The notes: generated by a model from the letters alone, not told the origin. A DNA stretch of 64,000 nt from Paludibacteraceae bacterium (GCA_016285885.1 JAEERP010000001.1:558001-622000), one strand, 5' to 3'; numbered from the stretch's first letter, positions 1 to 8,739 are shown. Numbers and translations are program-made.

Positions 1-294
1 ATCACAAAGAGCACCCCCGAATGGGTGAATGGCTTCGTCCTCCCGCTGAACTACGGGGATATCACCCGACAACCATTCTACCGGAAATATATGCAACTGA
101 ACGATGATGAATACCCGCAATACGCACTCAACTCGCAAGGCAAAATCAAACATGTGGACGAAGTCGGGTGGGGTGACATAAATGATCAACCCACTCACCT
201 CATCGTGAGATTCGCCGCTGGATTCGGTGGCCCCTACATCGGTGCGGTGGGGGATTGCCTATGGATCGACAACGTGGAGTTTATCGAAGAATGA
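1..294 (+). CDS. C-terminal end of a PCMD-like surface protein (partial)
   Basis: The frame is open from the first base of the window, so only the last 97 residues are present and the true start lies outside. The end reads GAVGDCLWIDNVEF, which resembles the closing strand of the putative carbohydrate metabolism domain (PCMD) found at the C-terminus of many Bacteroidales surface lipoproteins. An earlier segment (TPEWVNGFVLPLNYGD) is compatible with the same beta-sandwich. Such proteins usually sit near polysaccharide-use or fimbrial loci. The gene converges on menC with a 2-bp gap and no visible terminator. The family call rests on motif resemblance only; the substrate is unknown. Confidence 0.6.
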   Translation: MTKSTPEWVNGFVLPLNYGDITRQPFYRKYMQLNDDEYPQYALNSQGKIKHVDEVGWGDINDQPTHLIVRFAAGFGGPYIGAVGDCLWIDNVEFIEE

Positions 295-296
295 TT

Positions 297-1310
297 CTAT
301 CCTCTATACCAGAGGTGCTCGCCGACCACCTCGATCGGACGTTCAACATTATTTACATACAGGGCGCCGGTGCCAAGTCCCTGCGGAATCGTTATGCCTA
401 GGGTGGCCGCCCACTGGGCGATGGCGTTGAGCCCCACATTCGACTCCAAGGCGGAGGTGATCCAATAGCCGATGTTTCTTCGCTGAGCCAAAGAAATCCA
501 CTCCTCCGAGCCCCTTATGCCTCCATGCAAAGAGGGTTTTAGGATAATATATTGGGGACGTATCACATCCAACAATCGATTCTTCTCCTCCGTGCCGTTC
601 ACACCGATCAACTCCTCGTCCAATGCGATGGGCAAAGGCGTGCGGGCGCACAGACGGGACATCTCTTCCCACTGTCCCGCCATGATGGGCTGCTCGATGG
701 AGTGGATGTCCAATGCGGCGAGACGCTCCAACCGTTCCATGGCCTCGGCAGGCTTGAACCCACCGTTCGCATCCACACGCAAGGTAATGGTATCCTTGGA
801 AAATCGTCCTCTGATTTTTTTCAGCAGATCCAATTCATCGTCAAATCGTAACGAACCGATTTTCAGTTTAATGCAGGAAAATCCAGCCTTCAGTTTCTCC
901 TCGATTCGTGCGGACATCTCCTCATATGTGCCCATCCATATCAACCCGTTGATCAAGATGCTGCTCTTGCCCTCCGTGAAAGGGCTCTTCCACATCACAC
1001 CCGCATCCGAGTTCAGGTCACGGAGCGCCGTCTCCAAGCCAAAGAGCATCGAAGGGTAATCCCTCATCGCCTCGTAATCGATTGTACCGTCGAACCGATC
1101 GCAGAAACCCTTCAGAACGGCCTCATAATCAGGCAAGTCGTCACAACTCAGCTTCACCAAAGGGGCACACTCGCCCCAACCAACCTTGCCGGGACGCTCC
1201 GTGTCGGTCACCTGCAGATACCACACCTGATGGTCGGTATAGACCCCGCGGGAAGTGCCCGCAGGCTGCTTGAACACTAATGTTTTGGGAATAATGGTTA
1301 CGTGATACAA
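297..1310 (-). CDS. menC: o-Succinylbenzoate synthase MenC
   Basis: Dehydrates SHCHC to o-succinylbenzoate in menaquinone synthesis; member of the enolase superfamily. The 337 residues show the expected catalytic set: the KLK pair (Lys148 and Lys150), metal ligands Asp180 (RVDANGG), Glu206 (SIEQPI) and Asp231 (ALDEE), and Lys258 (ILKPS). The N-terminal motif FKQPAGTSRGVYT is typical of Bacteroidales MenC. It is last in menF-menD-menB-menC on the minus strand, 147 bp after menB. The only plausible start is a TTG at 1310: the frame upstream reaches a stop without an ATG. A repeat begins directly before it, so the original start may have been altered by that insertion. No menE follows. Confidence 0.92.
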   Translation of the reverse strand: MYHVTIIPKTLVFKQPAGTSRGVYTDHQVWYLQVTDTERPGKVGWGECAPLVKLSCDDLPDYEAVLKGFCDRFDGTIDYEAMRDYPSMLFGLETALRDLNSDAGVMWKSPFTEGKSSILINGLIWMGTYEEMSARIEEKLKAGFSCIKLKIGSLRFDDELDLLKKIRGRFSKDTITLRVDANGGFKPAEAMERLERLAALDIHSIEQPIMAGQWEEMSRLCARTPLPIALDEELIGVNGTEEKNRLLDVIRPQYIILKPSLHGGIRGSEEWISLAQRRNIGYWITSALESNVGLNAIAQWAATLGITIPQGLGTGALYVNNVERPIEVVGEHLWYRG

Positions 1311-1318
1311 GATAATTT

Positions 1319-1345
1319 TGAATTTTGAATTATGAATTATGAATT
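1319..1345. repeat. AT-rich dispersed repeat, copy 1
   Basis: A 27-bp segment built from TGAATTTTGAAT followed by two TATGAAT-type units. It is identical over all 27 bases to 60539-60565, directly after the sugar transferase gene. It lies just before the TTG start of menC. Similar AATT-rich tandem units are common between genes in Bacteroidota; their role is unknown. Confidence 0.8.
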
Positions 1346-1360
1346 AATGGTTCGTCCTGT

Positions 1361-1432
1361 AGAGACGCAACATATTGCGTCTCTAACATATTGCGTCTCT
1401 AACGTATCCCATACCTAATGCATTGCGTCTCT
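1361..1432. repeat. TTGCGTCTCT repeat cluster with hairpin
   Basis: The 10-mer TTGCGTCTCT occurs three times in direct orientation (1375-1384, 1391-1400, 1423-1432). One inverted copy, AGAGACGCAA, is at 1361-1370 and makes a perfect 10-bp stem with a 4-base loop. The cluster fills most of the menB-menC gap. It would be transcribed within the men mRNA and could attenuate or process it, or it may be a small mobile repeat. Confidence 0.75.
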
Positions 1433-1457
1433 AACGCAACACCCCCTTAACGCTACA

Positions 1458-2279
1458 TCAAGGGAATTTAGGGTAATCCTTGAAATTAGGCTTGCGTTTC
1501 TCCAAGAAGGCCTTGCCGCCCTCCTGCGCCTCGTCCAGACAATAGTAGAGCATGGTCATGTCGCCCGCGAACTCCTGCAGACCCGCCTCACCGTCCAATT
1601 CGGCATTCAAGCCACGCTTGATCATGCGCAGGGCGAGAGGGGAGTGCTCCATCATCTTCTCCGACCAAGCCACGTATTCGTCCTCCAGCTGGTCGAAAGG
1701 CACCACCTTGTTGATCATACCCATCTCCAGCGCCTCCTGAGCAGTATATTGCTTACAAAGGAACCATATCTCACGCGCCTTCTTCTGACCCACCAAACGA
1801 GCCAGATAGGAGGATCCGAAACCTGCGTCGAAGCTGCCCACCTTAGGGCCCGTCTGACCGAACTTAGCGTTCTCTGATGCGATCGTCAGGTCACAGACCA
1901 CCTGCAACACATTACCGCCACCGATGGCATAGCCGTTCACCGCAGCGATCACAGGCTTAGGCAAGGAGCGGATCTGCTTCTGCACATCCAAGACAGAGAG
2001 CCTTGGCACACCCTCCTCGTCGATATAACCGCCACGACCCTTCACATGCATGTCACCACCGCTGCAGAAGGCCATGTCGCCCGCACCCGTGAAGACCACC
2101 ACCTGGATGCGCTGGTCCTCCCTGCAACGCAAGAGCGCGTCGCTCATCTCGGCCGTCGTGGTAGGTGTGAAAGCGTTCCTGTAACGGGGACGGTTGATCG
2201 TGATACGGGCAATGCCGTTATAAAAATCAAAGAGAATCTCCTTGTACTCCTTGATCGTTTCCCAATTTCTTGTCTGCAT
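1458..2279 (-). CDS. menB: 1,4-Dihydroxy-2-naphthoyl-CoA synthase MenB
   Basis: Crotonase-fold enzyme that closes the second ring of the naphthoquinone from o-succinylbenzoyl-CoA. At 273 residues it has the usual length. The oxyanion-hole segment FCSGGDMH (residues 71-78), the glycine-rich helix start [10 protein letters not shown] (117-125) and the MenB signature [21 protein letters not shown] (141-161) are all present. The ATG at 2279 is preceded by a short gap to menD, so the two are almost surely cotranscribed. The C-terminal YPKFP ending is typical of MenB. Function is clear from sequence alone. Confidence 0.96.
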   Translation of the reverse strand: MQTRNWETIKEYKEILFDFYNGIARITINRPRYRNAFTPTTTAEMSDALLRCREDQRIQVVVFTGAGDMAFCSGGDMHVKGRGGYIDEEGVPRLSVLDVQKQIRSLPKPVIAAVNGYAIGGGNVLQVVCDLTIASENAKFGQTGPKVGSFDAGFGSSYLARLVGQKKAREIWFLCKQYTAQEALEMGMINKVVPFDQLEDEYVAWSEKMMEHSPLALRMIKRGLNAELDGEAGLQEFAGDMTMLYYCLDEAQEGGKAFLEKRKPNFKDYPKFP

Positions 2280-2303
2280 AATATCTTTCGTATAAATTTT
2301 TAA

Positions 2304-3947
2304 TCATTCAAATTGACGATAGAAGAGCTGATGCGCCTGCTCGTCGGTCTGGGCGTCCGTGAAGACCTCCATCACCTTAGGTTGGTCTCCCTTGTCCAGG
2401 AAGACGTCCACCTCCCGCAGGAAATCCGCCTCGTCGAAGACAGGGTAGTAAGCGCAGCCGATCGACTCCACCCAGCCCTTGGCAGAAGCGTGGTGCGTGG
2501 CCATCACATACGTTTGCGTTGCATCCGTGTCCTTCAAGCCCTTGAGATTCCTGAAGATTCCACCCCCTCCGTTGTTGAGCAACAGGATGTGGAGATTGGC
2601 GGGCAGATGGTTGTTCCACAAAGCGTTCATATCGTAGAAGAAGCTCAAATCGCCTATGAGCAAAAAGACCTCTTGGGAAGGATCCGCCGAGGCGATTCCC
2701 ACTGCGGAGGAGAGCGAACCATCTATACCATTCACCCCTCGGTTACAATAAACGGTGACCCCTTGCGGCATATCCGCCAACTGGGCGTACCGCACAGCCG
2801 AACTGTTCGCCAAGACCAAGACGGACGGGTAGGGTAGCCTCGAACAGAAGTTCATGGATACGCTGACGGAGGAGTAGAGCGACGGGGCGATCCGCTTCGA
2901 AAGCGTCACACGTTCAGCCGCCTCCCACTTCGTCCGATACTCCTCTTGCGCAACAGATACCTTGCCCGCCAGCGTGCCTATGAACGTAACGATATCCGCC
3001 ACGATCACATCCGTCAGACATTGGAAGGTATCCGCCACAGCGCCCTCAGGGGAGAGCCGCCAGCATTGGTTCGGACGAAACGAACGCAGCCATAGCTTTA
3101 GGCGTTTGGAGACCAGATGACCGCCGACGTAGAGAACCAAGTCAGGCGCTAAAGCCCTACGGCTGGCATCGGATATCAGGGTCAGGTCGAAGTTTCGGAT
3201 CAAGTGATCGCCACGCAGATTGGACAATGATTCGCACAGAACCGGACAAGGCAGCTCTGCCAATACAGCAGAGAGTCGCTCGGCAGTAGCGTTATCCAGT
3301 TGGCCCACAACCAGCAGAGGAGCCTTTGCCGATTGCCATGCACGGATCAGTTCCTCACCATCCAGCGCCCCCTTGCGTAAACGGATCACACGCTCCTCCG
3401 GCAAGTCCGTCGCCGAGCAGTCGAAGAAAGGCTCCGTGATAGGCACATTGATATGGACAGGACCCTTCGCCCCTGCGGTGAGGGCGATCAGCGCCTCGTT
3501 GATCAGACGATTGTTGTACCAGCGTTGCGTGTCATCGGACGGTTCACAGAGGTTCGCCTCCATCCGCACCAGCGTACCGAACACGCCCGTCTGCGGCAAC
3601 GTCTGGCCATCCATCTGACCGATCCAAGCCTGCGGACGGTCCGCCGAGATCACCAACAAAGGGATCTGCTGGTAATAAGCCTCCGAAACGGCTGAAGCCA
3701 AATTGAGCAGGGCGGAACCCGAGGTGACACAAACCGCCACCGGCGCATTCCTGCGTTGGGCAATCCCCAAGGCAAAGAAACCAGCGCTCCGCTCATCCGT
3801 CACAGGATAGCAACGCATCTCATCCATGCAAGCGAACGTCTGGGCCAAAGGCATATTGCGCGACCCAGGAGAGATGACCACATCCTGGATGCCATGCTGA
3901 AGCATCAGCGCCGCGAGTTGTCTTATGTTATATTTTACAGAATACAT
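2304..3947 (-). CDS. menD: SEPHCHC synthase MenD
   Basis: Thiamine-diphosphate enzyme that joins 2-oxoglutarate-derived succinyl semialdehyde to isochorismate, the first committed step to menaquinone. The 547 residues contain the N-terminal pyrimidine-binding domain (VISPGSRNMPLAQ near residue 24, with the ThDP-activating Glu in TDERSAGFFALG), a central domain, and the C-terminal diphosphate and metal site (GDLSFFYDMNALWNN...LLLNNGGGGIF). Its ATG overlaps nothing but lies one base from the menF stop, indicating translational coupling. Length and motifs match the family fully. Confidence 0.96.
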   Translation of the reverse strand: MYSVKYNIRQLAALMLQHGIQDVVISPGSRNMPLAQTFACMDEMRCYPVTDERSAGFFALGIAQRRNAPVAVCVTSGSALLNLASAVSEAYYQQIPLLVISADRPQAWIGQMDGQTLPQTGVFGTLVRMEANLCEPSDDTQRWYNNRLINEALIALTAGAKGPVHINVPITEPFFDCSATDLPEERVIRLRKGALDGEELIRAWQSAKAPLLVVGQLDNATAERLSAVLAELPCPVLCESLSNLRGDHLIRNFDLTLISDASRRALAPDLVLYVGGHLVSKRLKLWLRSFRPNQCWRLSPEGAVADTFQCLTDVIVADIVTFIGTLAGKVSVAQEEYRTKWEAAERVTLSKRIAPSLYSSVSVSMNFCSRLPYPSVLVLANSSAVRYAQLADMPQGVTVYCNRGVNGIDGSLSSAVGIASADPSQEVFLLIGDLSFFYDMNALWNNHLPANLHILLLNNGGGGIFRNLKGLKDTDATQTYVMATHHASAKGWVESIGCAYYPVFDEADFLREVDVFLDKGDQPKVMEVFTDAQTDEQAHQLFYRQFE

Positions 3948-3948
3948 A

Positions 3949-5007
3949 TCAATCCAATAGAAGACGTTTCATGGTAGCCATCTTCTCCTCCGTCTCCATC
4001 CATTCAGACTGGAGATCCGATGAGGCGAGGATCCCCCCGCCGGCGAAGAAGTGCGCCATGGAGCCCACCAACTTCATGCAACGGATATTCACATAAAGGT
4101 GCATCTTGCCGTTTTCGTCCGTCCAGCCCATAAAGCCCGAATAATATTCCCTGTCGTACCCCTCATTGTCTAGGATAAAGCGCAGGGATGACTCCTTGGG
4201 AAGACCACAGACTGCCGGAGTAGGATGGATGGCGGTGATGAAGTCAGAACGACGCTCCTGCTCCATGAAGAAGTAGAAATCGGTTCGGAGGTGGGAGACG
4301 TGTCCCGCCGAGACTGGATAGGGTCCCCATTCATCCTTCAGCGTGCCGAAACACGAGATGCAACCACGGATATAATCCACCACGATGCTCTGCTCCAAGC
4401 GTTCCTTATCGCCCCATTCGGAGAGCGCGACCGGAGCGTCATCCCGATTGCGCATCGTGCCCGCCAAGGCCACCGTGCGCAGCTGAGCGTCATCTCCCGT
4501 CAAAAGCAACTCAGGCGAGGCGCCCATCCAATCGCCCGTCTCGGAAGAGTGGAAGAGGTAAACCATCGCATCCGGGTTCTCCGCACAAGCCCTGAGGAAA
4601 AGCGACAGAGGCTCTTGGGGAGGGACAAGGCAACTTGAGGTACGGGACAAGACCAACTTCTCGAAGGCACCCCCACGCACTGCGGAAACAAACTTATCGA
4701 AAGCCTCACAATAGGCAGACGTGGGATGAGACGGTTGAGCCTCCGCCTTCAAAGGGGATCGAGACGAATCGTCATCCAGTTCGAAAAAGTGCAAATTCTT
4801 CGATGAAATCGATAAAATTGGATGATTACCCAATGAAAAAGGGAACATCAGGAACGAATTCTTCAACTGCTCTAACGAAGAGGGGAAAGCTTCAGACACA
4901 TCCGTGTGGTCAGAAACGATAAGACGTCCCATCTTTTCGTTCGGCAAACGGAACAACACATAATTTTCACTCGTCCGCAAAAAAGTTCGTACCTCGTTCA
5001 AAGTCAT
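3949..5007 (-). CDS. menF: Isochorismate synthase MenF
   Basis: Converts chorismate to isochorismate, feeding MenD. The chorismate-binding fold shows LVLSRTSS, GDWMGASPELLL, LAGTMRN, AIHPTPAVCGLPK, and the C-terminal metal and substrate motif GFMGW...LYVNIRC. The frame can be read from a TTG at 5031, but the ATG at 5007 (MTLNEVR) is preferred. A TAnnTTTG box at 5029-5036 would place the transcript start near 5022, inside the longer version. This gives 352 residues and a leader of about 15 nt. It is first in the men operon. A siderophore-type isochorismate synthase is unlikely given menD next door. Confidence 0.94.
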   Translation of the reverse strand: MTLNEVRTFLRTSENYVLFRLPNEKMGRLIVSDHTDVSEAFPSSLEQLKNSFLMFPFSLGNHPILSISSKNLHFFELDDDSSRSPLKAEAQPSHPTSAYCEAFDKFVSAVRGGAFEKLVLSRTSSCLVPPQEPLSLFLRACAENPDAMVYLFHSSETGDWMGASPELLLTGDDAQLRTVALAGTMRNRDDAPVALSEWGDKERLEQSIVVDYIRGCISCFGTLKDEWGPYPVSAGHVSHLRTDFYFFMEQERRSDFITAIHPTPAVCGLPKESSLRFILDNEGYDREYYSGFMGWTDENGKMHLYVNIRCMKLVGSMAHFFAGGGILASSDLQSEWMETEEKMATMKRLLLD

Positions 5008-5028
5008 CGCATAACAGAAATTACCCCA

Positions 5029-5036
5029 CAAAGATA
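5029..5036 (-). promoter_or_regulatory. Promoter -7 box for the men operon
   Basis: Reads TATCTTTG on the minus strand, an exact TAnnTTTG box, 22 nt before the chosen menF ATG. No clear TTG -33 element was found. It is divergent with a second TATCTTTG at 5060-5067. Confidence 0.65.
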
Positions 5037-5059
5037 GTCTAAATAAATAAAAATTGTGT

Positions 5060-5067
5060 TATCTTTG
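5060..5067 (+). promoter_or_regulatory. Promoter -7 box for the transglycosylase gene
   Basis: TATCTTTG on the plus strand, about 78 nt before the ATG at 5145. The two divergent boxes are only 23 bp apart, so a factor bound here could affect both men and the transglycosylase. Confidence 0.55.
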
Positions 5068-5144
5068 TTTGTGCAACCGTGAAAAACAAACTGAGACGAA
5101 TGTTAATCACACAAGTTGACTCTTTATGGGATAAATAAGACGAG

Positions 5145-6518
5145 ATGAATAGACACCATATCATATGGATATTGGTACCATTGTTGCTAACATGTATCTC
5201 GAAGAGCGACAAAGGTACGGACTGCTCGGATTTGGAGAAGATCTTGGCGGAAGATACCTTGCGGGTGGTTACTCTTTCTCGTTCCACATCCTATTTCGAC
5301 TACAAAGGGGAGGAGATGGGCTTCGAATTCGAACTGGCCCAACGCTTCGCCCAATCGCTAGGCGTCAACCTAAAGGTGATCACCGCGAAAGACGAGCCGG
5401 AAATGATCCAAAAGCTAATAGACAAAGAGGTGGATCTAGTGGCCTATCCTGTTGTGATCTCCAATGAGAACAAAAAGAAAGTTGCCTTTGTCAACCATAC
5501 CTTCAACACCAACCAGGTGCTCGTGCAACGGAAGAAAAAAAATAAATTCGAGCAAATCAACGATGTGGTCGACCTGATAGACAAGGAAGTGGTTGTCGTG
5601 GAAAACTCCAAATACCATAAACGATTGTTGAACCTGGACGACGAAGTGGGGGGCGGTATCGGCATCACATTGGTCTCCAACGAAGAGGATGAGGAGTCAC
5701 TCATCGAAAAAGTATCCACCAAAGAGATTGATTACACGATTGCGGACGATAACATCGCAAAAGTGAACAAGACTTACTTCAAAAATATTGACGTAAGCAT
5801 GCGAATGAGTTTTACACAAAGGTCCGCATGGGTACTTCGCAAGAACTCGGAAGAATTGGAAAGCACTATAAATAAGTGGTTTGAGACATCAAACGGCGAT
5901 TACACCTGCCAATACCTCCACCATAAGTATTTCGAGCAGGAAAAGAAGTATTCCAAGGAGAAACCCAAGTATATCAACAACAAAAAGATATCCGAATACG
6001 ACGCTTATTTCAGACGATATTCGAAGGATCTTGAGTGGGACTGGAAATTGCTCGCCTCCGTGGCGTACCAAGAGTCTCGGTTCAATCCGAACGCGAAATC
6101 ATGGGCGGGCGCCGTGGGACTGATGCAGTTGATGCCTAGCACGGCAAAGAAGCTGGGAACCGACAGCTTGTCCATGCGGAAACCGGAGGTGAGCGTCAAA
6201 ACTGCCGCCATCTACCTGAAGCGGGTGGATAACATCTTCAATTTCATCGAGGACAAAAACGAGAGGACTAAATTCGTCCTGGCCAGCTACAATGCGGGCG
6301 TCGGACATATCCGCGACGCGATGGCCCTGGCTGAAAAGAACGGGAAGAGCCCCAACCGATGGTCGGATGTGAAAGTCTTTGTGTTACTGAAAGCTAGGCC
6401 AGAATTCTTCAATGACCCAGTGGTCCGCCACGGATACCTGAGAGGCGAGGAAGTTTACAATTTTGTGGAAGAAATTATGGTGCGTTATCAAGAATATGTC
6501 GATGTGATTATAGATTGA
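5145..6518 (+). CDS. MltF-like membrane-bound lytic murein transglycosylase
   Basis: Predicted envelope lipoprotein that cleaves peptidoglycan glycan strands non-hydrolytically. The N-terminus (IIWILVPLLLTC) has a hydrophobic stretch ending in a lipobox-like LLTC with Cys17. Residues about 35-260 form a solute-binding-protein family 3 domain (LRVVTLSRSTSYFDYKGEEMGFEFELA). Residues about 285-450 form an SLT domain with catalytic Glu310 in YQESRFNP, followed by GAVGLMQLMPSTA and LASYNAGVGHI. This SBP plus SLT order is that of MltF, in which the first domain regulates the second. The 457 residues match the family. It stands alone behind its own promoter. Confidence 0.9.
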   Translation: MNRHHIIWILVPLLLTCISKSDKGTDCSDLEKILAEDTLRVVTLSRSTSYFDYKGEEMGFEFELAQRFAQSLGVNLKVITAKDEPEMIQKLIDKEVDLVAYPVVISNENKKKVAFVNHTFNTNQVLVQRKKKNKFEQINDVVDLIDKEVVVVENSKYHKRLLNLDDEVGGGIGITLVSNEEDEESLIEKVSTKEIDYTIADDNIAKVNKTYFKNIDVSMRMSFTQRSAWVLRKNSEELESTINKWFETSNGDYTCQYLHHKYFEQEKKYSKEKPKYINNKKISEYDAYFRRYSKDLEWDWKLLASVAYQESRFNPNAKSWAGAVGLMQLMPSTAKKLGTDSLSMRKPEVSVKTAAIYLKRVDNIFNFIEDKNERTKFVLASYNAGVGHIRDAMALAEKNGKSPNRWSDVKVFVLLKARPEFFNDPVVRHGYLRGEEVYNFVEEIMVRYQEYVDVIID

Positions 6519-6547
6519 TTGCTACCTACAAGATACGGTAAGTTGAG

Positions 6548-7330
6548 ATGAGTGATTTGATTTTTTACAGTATGGCCACTGGAAGCAGTGGTAATAGTTA
6601 TTACTTCGGGGATTCCGAATGCGGATTTCTGGTGGATGTGGGCATACCTTTCCGCACCATCCGCAAAAGGATGGAGCAGATTGGCGTACCGATGACCCGA
6701 ATCAAGGCTGTATTAGTCACCCACGACCACTTCGACCACGTACGTTCCGTAGGTTTCTTCAGCGAAAAACAGCACATACCAATCTATGCCACAGAGGCCT
6801 CCCATATCGGCATCGACACCAACTACGGAATCACCGAGAAGGTCTCGCCTTGGAACCAAAGGATCCTGACGAGGGGCGTACCGTTGCAGATGGGCAGATT
6901 CTCCATCACGCCCTTCTCCATCCCCCATGACAGCAAGGACAACAACGGTTTCTTCATCAAGCATGGAGAGGTCCGCTTCACCCTTGCGACAGACATCGGA
7001 TGCATCACGGACGATCTGAGGAACTACATCTCCATATCCGACTACCTGGTCATCGAGGCCAACCACGACGAGGAGATGCTTAAGACAGGGCCCTACAACC
7101 CCAAACTCAAGGTACGCATCATGGGAAGCGGGGGACATATCAACAACCAACAGGCGGCGGACGTCGTGGCCCAATGCGCATCCCCCTTCCTGAAAAAAGT
7201 GTTCCTCTGCCACCTCAGCAAAACGAATAACACGCCCGAAATAGCCTTGGAAACCGTAAAGAAAACCATTAAGACGGAAACAGAAGTTATTGTCCTGAAA
7301 CGAAACGAGGGAATGTTATTCAACCTATAA
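6548..7330 (+). CDS. MBL-fold metallohydrolase, WalJ/YycJ type
   Basis: Metallo-beta-lactamase-fold protein of 260 residues with the zinc motif HDHFDH (His59, His61, Asp63, His64), an N-terminal GSSGNSYYF segment typical of the YycJ/WalJ subfamily, and later metal-ligand candidates SIPHDS, LATDIG and SGGHINN. Homologues are proposed to act on nucleic acids or to influence cell-wall regulation; the substrate here cannot be read from sequence. It begins 29 bp after the transglycosylase gene on the same strand and may be cotranscribed with it. Confidence 0.85.
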   Translation: MSDLIFYSMATGSSGNSYYFGDSECGFLVDVGIPFRTIRKRMEQIGVPMTRIKAVLVTHDHFDHVRSVGFFSEKQHIPIYATEASHIGIDTNYGITEKVSPWNQRILTRGVPLQMGRFSITPFSIPHDSKDNNGFFIKHGEVRFTLATDIGCITDDLRNYISISDYLVIEANHDEEMLKTGPYNPKLKVRIMGSGGHINNQQAADVVAQCASPFLKKVFLCHLSKTNNTPEIALETVKKTIKTETEVIVLKRNEGMLFNL

Positions 7331-7409
7331 CCAGCTAGATGGTTTTTCATCGGGGGGTGTGCGGACCATACACCCAAAGTTGTTATATATTCATTTCATT
7401 TTCAGTAAC

Positions 7410-8234
7410 ATGGAAAAAGAAAACATTGTCCTTCTGACAGGAGGAAGCGCCGGTCTAGGAAAAGCGACCGCCGAATTATTAATGAAGAACGGCTATACGA
7501 TATACTCGGCCTCCCGCAGGTTGGCGAAGGAGCAGGAGGATGCGGCCAGCCATGGCAAAATCATCCCCTTGCAGATGGACGTGACGAATGTGCCCAGCAT
7601 CGAGCAGGCGGTTGCGCGCATCATGGAGGAGCAGGGTAGGATAGACGTACTTATCTGCAACGCAGGTAACGGTATCGCAGGGGCGATCGAGGAGACAGAT
7701 GAGGAGGAGGCTCACTTCCAGTTCGAAACCAACTTCTTCGGCACTGTCAACGTAGTCCATGCCGTGCTGCCCATCATGAGAAAGCAGAGAAAGGGAAAAA
7801 TCATCACCACCTCATCCGTGGCGGGATTCATCCCCATCCCTTACCAAGGCTACTATTCCGCCAGCAAGGCAGCGGTCAAAATCTTCACACAAACGCTAGC
7901 CATAGAGGTGAAACAGTTCAACGTGCAATGCTGCTGCGTGCTACCAGGAGACGCCAAGACAGAATTCACCCAATCCAGGAAGTTCACCAAAGCGTCCCAA
8001 TCCCCCGAATCGGTCTACACGAAAAAACGTGAGAAGGCGGTCAGCATCATGGCCCACGATGAGCAAAACGGCATGCAGCCCATCGAAATATCAAAGGCGA
8101 TTTTAGCGCAGATCAACAAGGAAAAAATGTCGGTCGTCACCATTCCTGGAGCGAAATATAAACTGATTGCCCTCGCATTTAGACTGGTTCCAAATCGATT
8201 TGTTTTATATGTTGTAGATAAATTATATTCATAA
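7410..8234 (+). CDS. Short-chain dehydrogenase/reductase
   Basis: Classical SDR of 274 residues: cofactor loop TGGSAGLG near residue 10, NAG motif (ICNAGNG), catalytic Ser in TTSSVAG, and YSASK with the Tyr-x-x-x-Lys pair. The frame is open from 7359, but the ATG at 7410 puts the Rossmann strand at the usual distance from the N-terminus, so the extra 17 codons are left out. The C-terminus (FRLVPNRFVLYVVDKLY) is hydrophobic and may touch the membrane. Substrate unknown. A hydroxysteroid or sugar-alcohol role is possible, but nothing here decides it. Confidence 0.85.
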   Translation: MEKENIVLLTGGSAGLGKATAELLMKNGYTIYSASRRLAKEQEDAASHGKIIPLQMDVTNVPSIEQAVARIMEEQGRIDVLICNAGNGIAGAIEETDEEEAHFQFETNFFGTVNVVHAVLPIMRKQRKGKIITTSSVAGFIPIPYQGYYSASKAAVKIFTQTLAIEVKQFNVQCCCVLPGDAKTEFTQSRKFTKASQSPESVYTKKREKAVSIMAHDEQNGMQPIEISKAILAQINKEKMSVVTIPGAKYKLIALAFRLVPNRFVLYVVDKLYS

Positions 8235-8362
8235 AAAATAGGCATATAACAATCGTACAATCAATTAATTATAAAAATCGTCCATGCATTTTGTCCATGC
8301 GAATTGATTAAATTGTCCATATAATTGGGAAAATATTACATGTAAAAAATATGCACTGCCCC

Positions 8363-8370
8363 TATCTTTG
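8363..8370 (+). promoter_or_regulatory. Putative -7 box of a small RNA
   Basis: TATCTTTG in the gap between the SDR and pseudouridine synthase genes, with no convincing -33 TTG. It is about 155 bp ahead of a good terminator and no coding frame lies between. Confidence 0.45.
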
Positions 8371-8376
8371 CAATAG

Positions 8377-8556
8377 CAATCGGGAAGAACAAATAGTCGC
8401 AACAAGCGAAAGAGTTCCTCGATGGCGGAACGGATAAAGAATTTATGAAAACTATATATTGAATAACTTTTAGAAAACCACGTAACTAAACTTTTAATTA
8501 TGTAATTTCGATGGTTAGTTTGCAAAAAAGAGGGGTTGTAAAACTCCTTTTTTTTT
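8377..8556 (+). ncRNA. Candidate small RNA of about 180 nt
   Basis: The region between the TATCTTTG box and the hairpin at 8524-8555 has no convincing reading frame but is less AT-biased than its flanks. It holds a small stem (GTTCC 8414-8418 with GGAAC 8427-8431). Size and layout (own promoter, own terminator, 650-bp gap) suit a housekeeping RNA such as 6S, but I could not fit it to a known fold. An unprocessed leader of the downstream gene is less likely because that gene has its own promoter at 8712-8739. Confidence 0.4.
8524..8556 (+). terminator. Intrinsic terminator
   Basis: AAAAAAGAGGGG (8524-8535) pairs with CTCCTTTTTTTT (8544-8555) over 12 positions with two G-T wobbles and an 8-base loop. 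The T-run is contiguous with the stem. Confidence 0.7.
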
Positions 8557-8711
8557 GCCCTAAACGCAGCTGCCCCTCCCTTGAGGGGAATGGCTCCGTT
8601 TCCCGCGAGGATGACCGTTTCTACCGATAATGGACTACCCGTTCAAGATAAAATTTTTCAGTTGTCATACAAAAACAAAGAAAAAGCAAATAAAAAAACC
8701 TACAAAAAGTA

Positions 8712-8739
8712 TTGCATTACTAAAAATTTAGTAAATTTG
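8712..8739 (+). promoter_or_regulatory. Promoter of the pseudouridine synthase/purA unit
   Basis: TTG at 8712-8714, 17-nt spacer, TAAATTTG at 8732-8739. It predicts a transcript start near 8746 and a leader of about 139 nt, long for this genome, which leaves room for post-transcriptional control. Confidence 0.65.

Noticed and set aside
5039-5287. 82-residue minus-strand frame upstream of menF
   Set aside because: It overlaps the transglycosylase start and both promoters and has no protein-like features.
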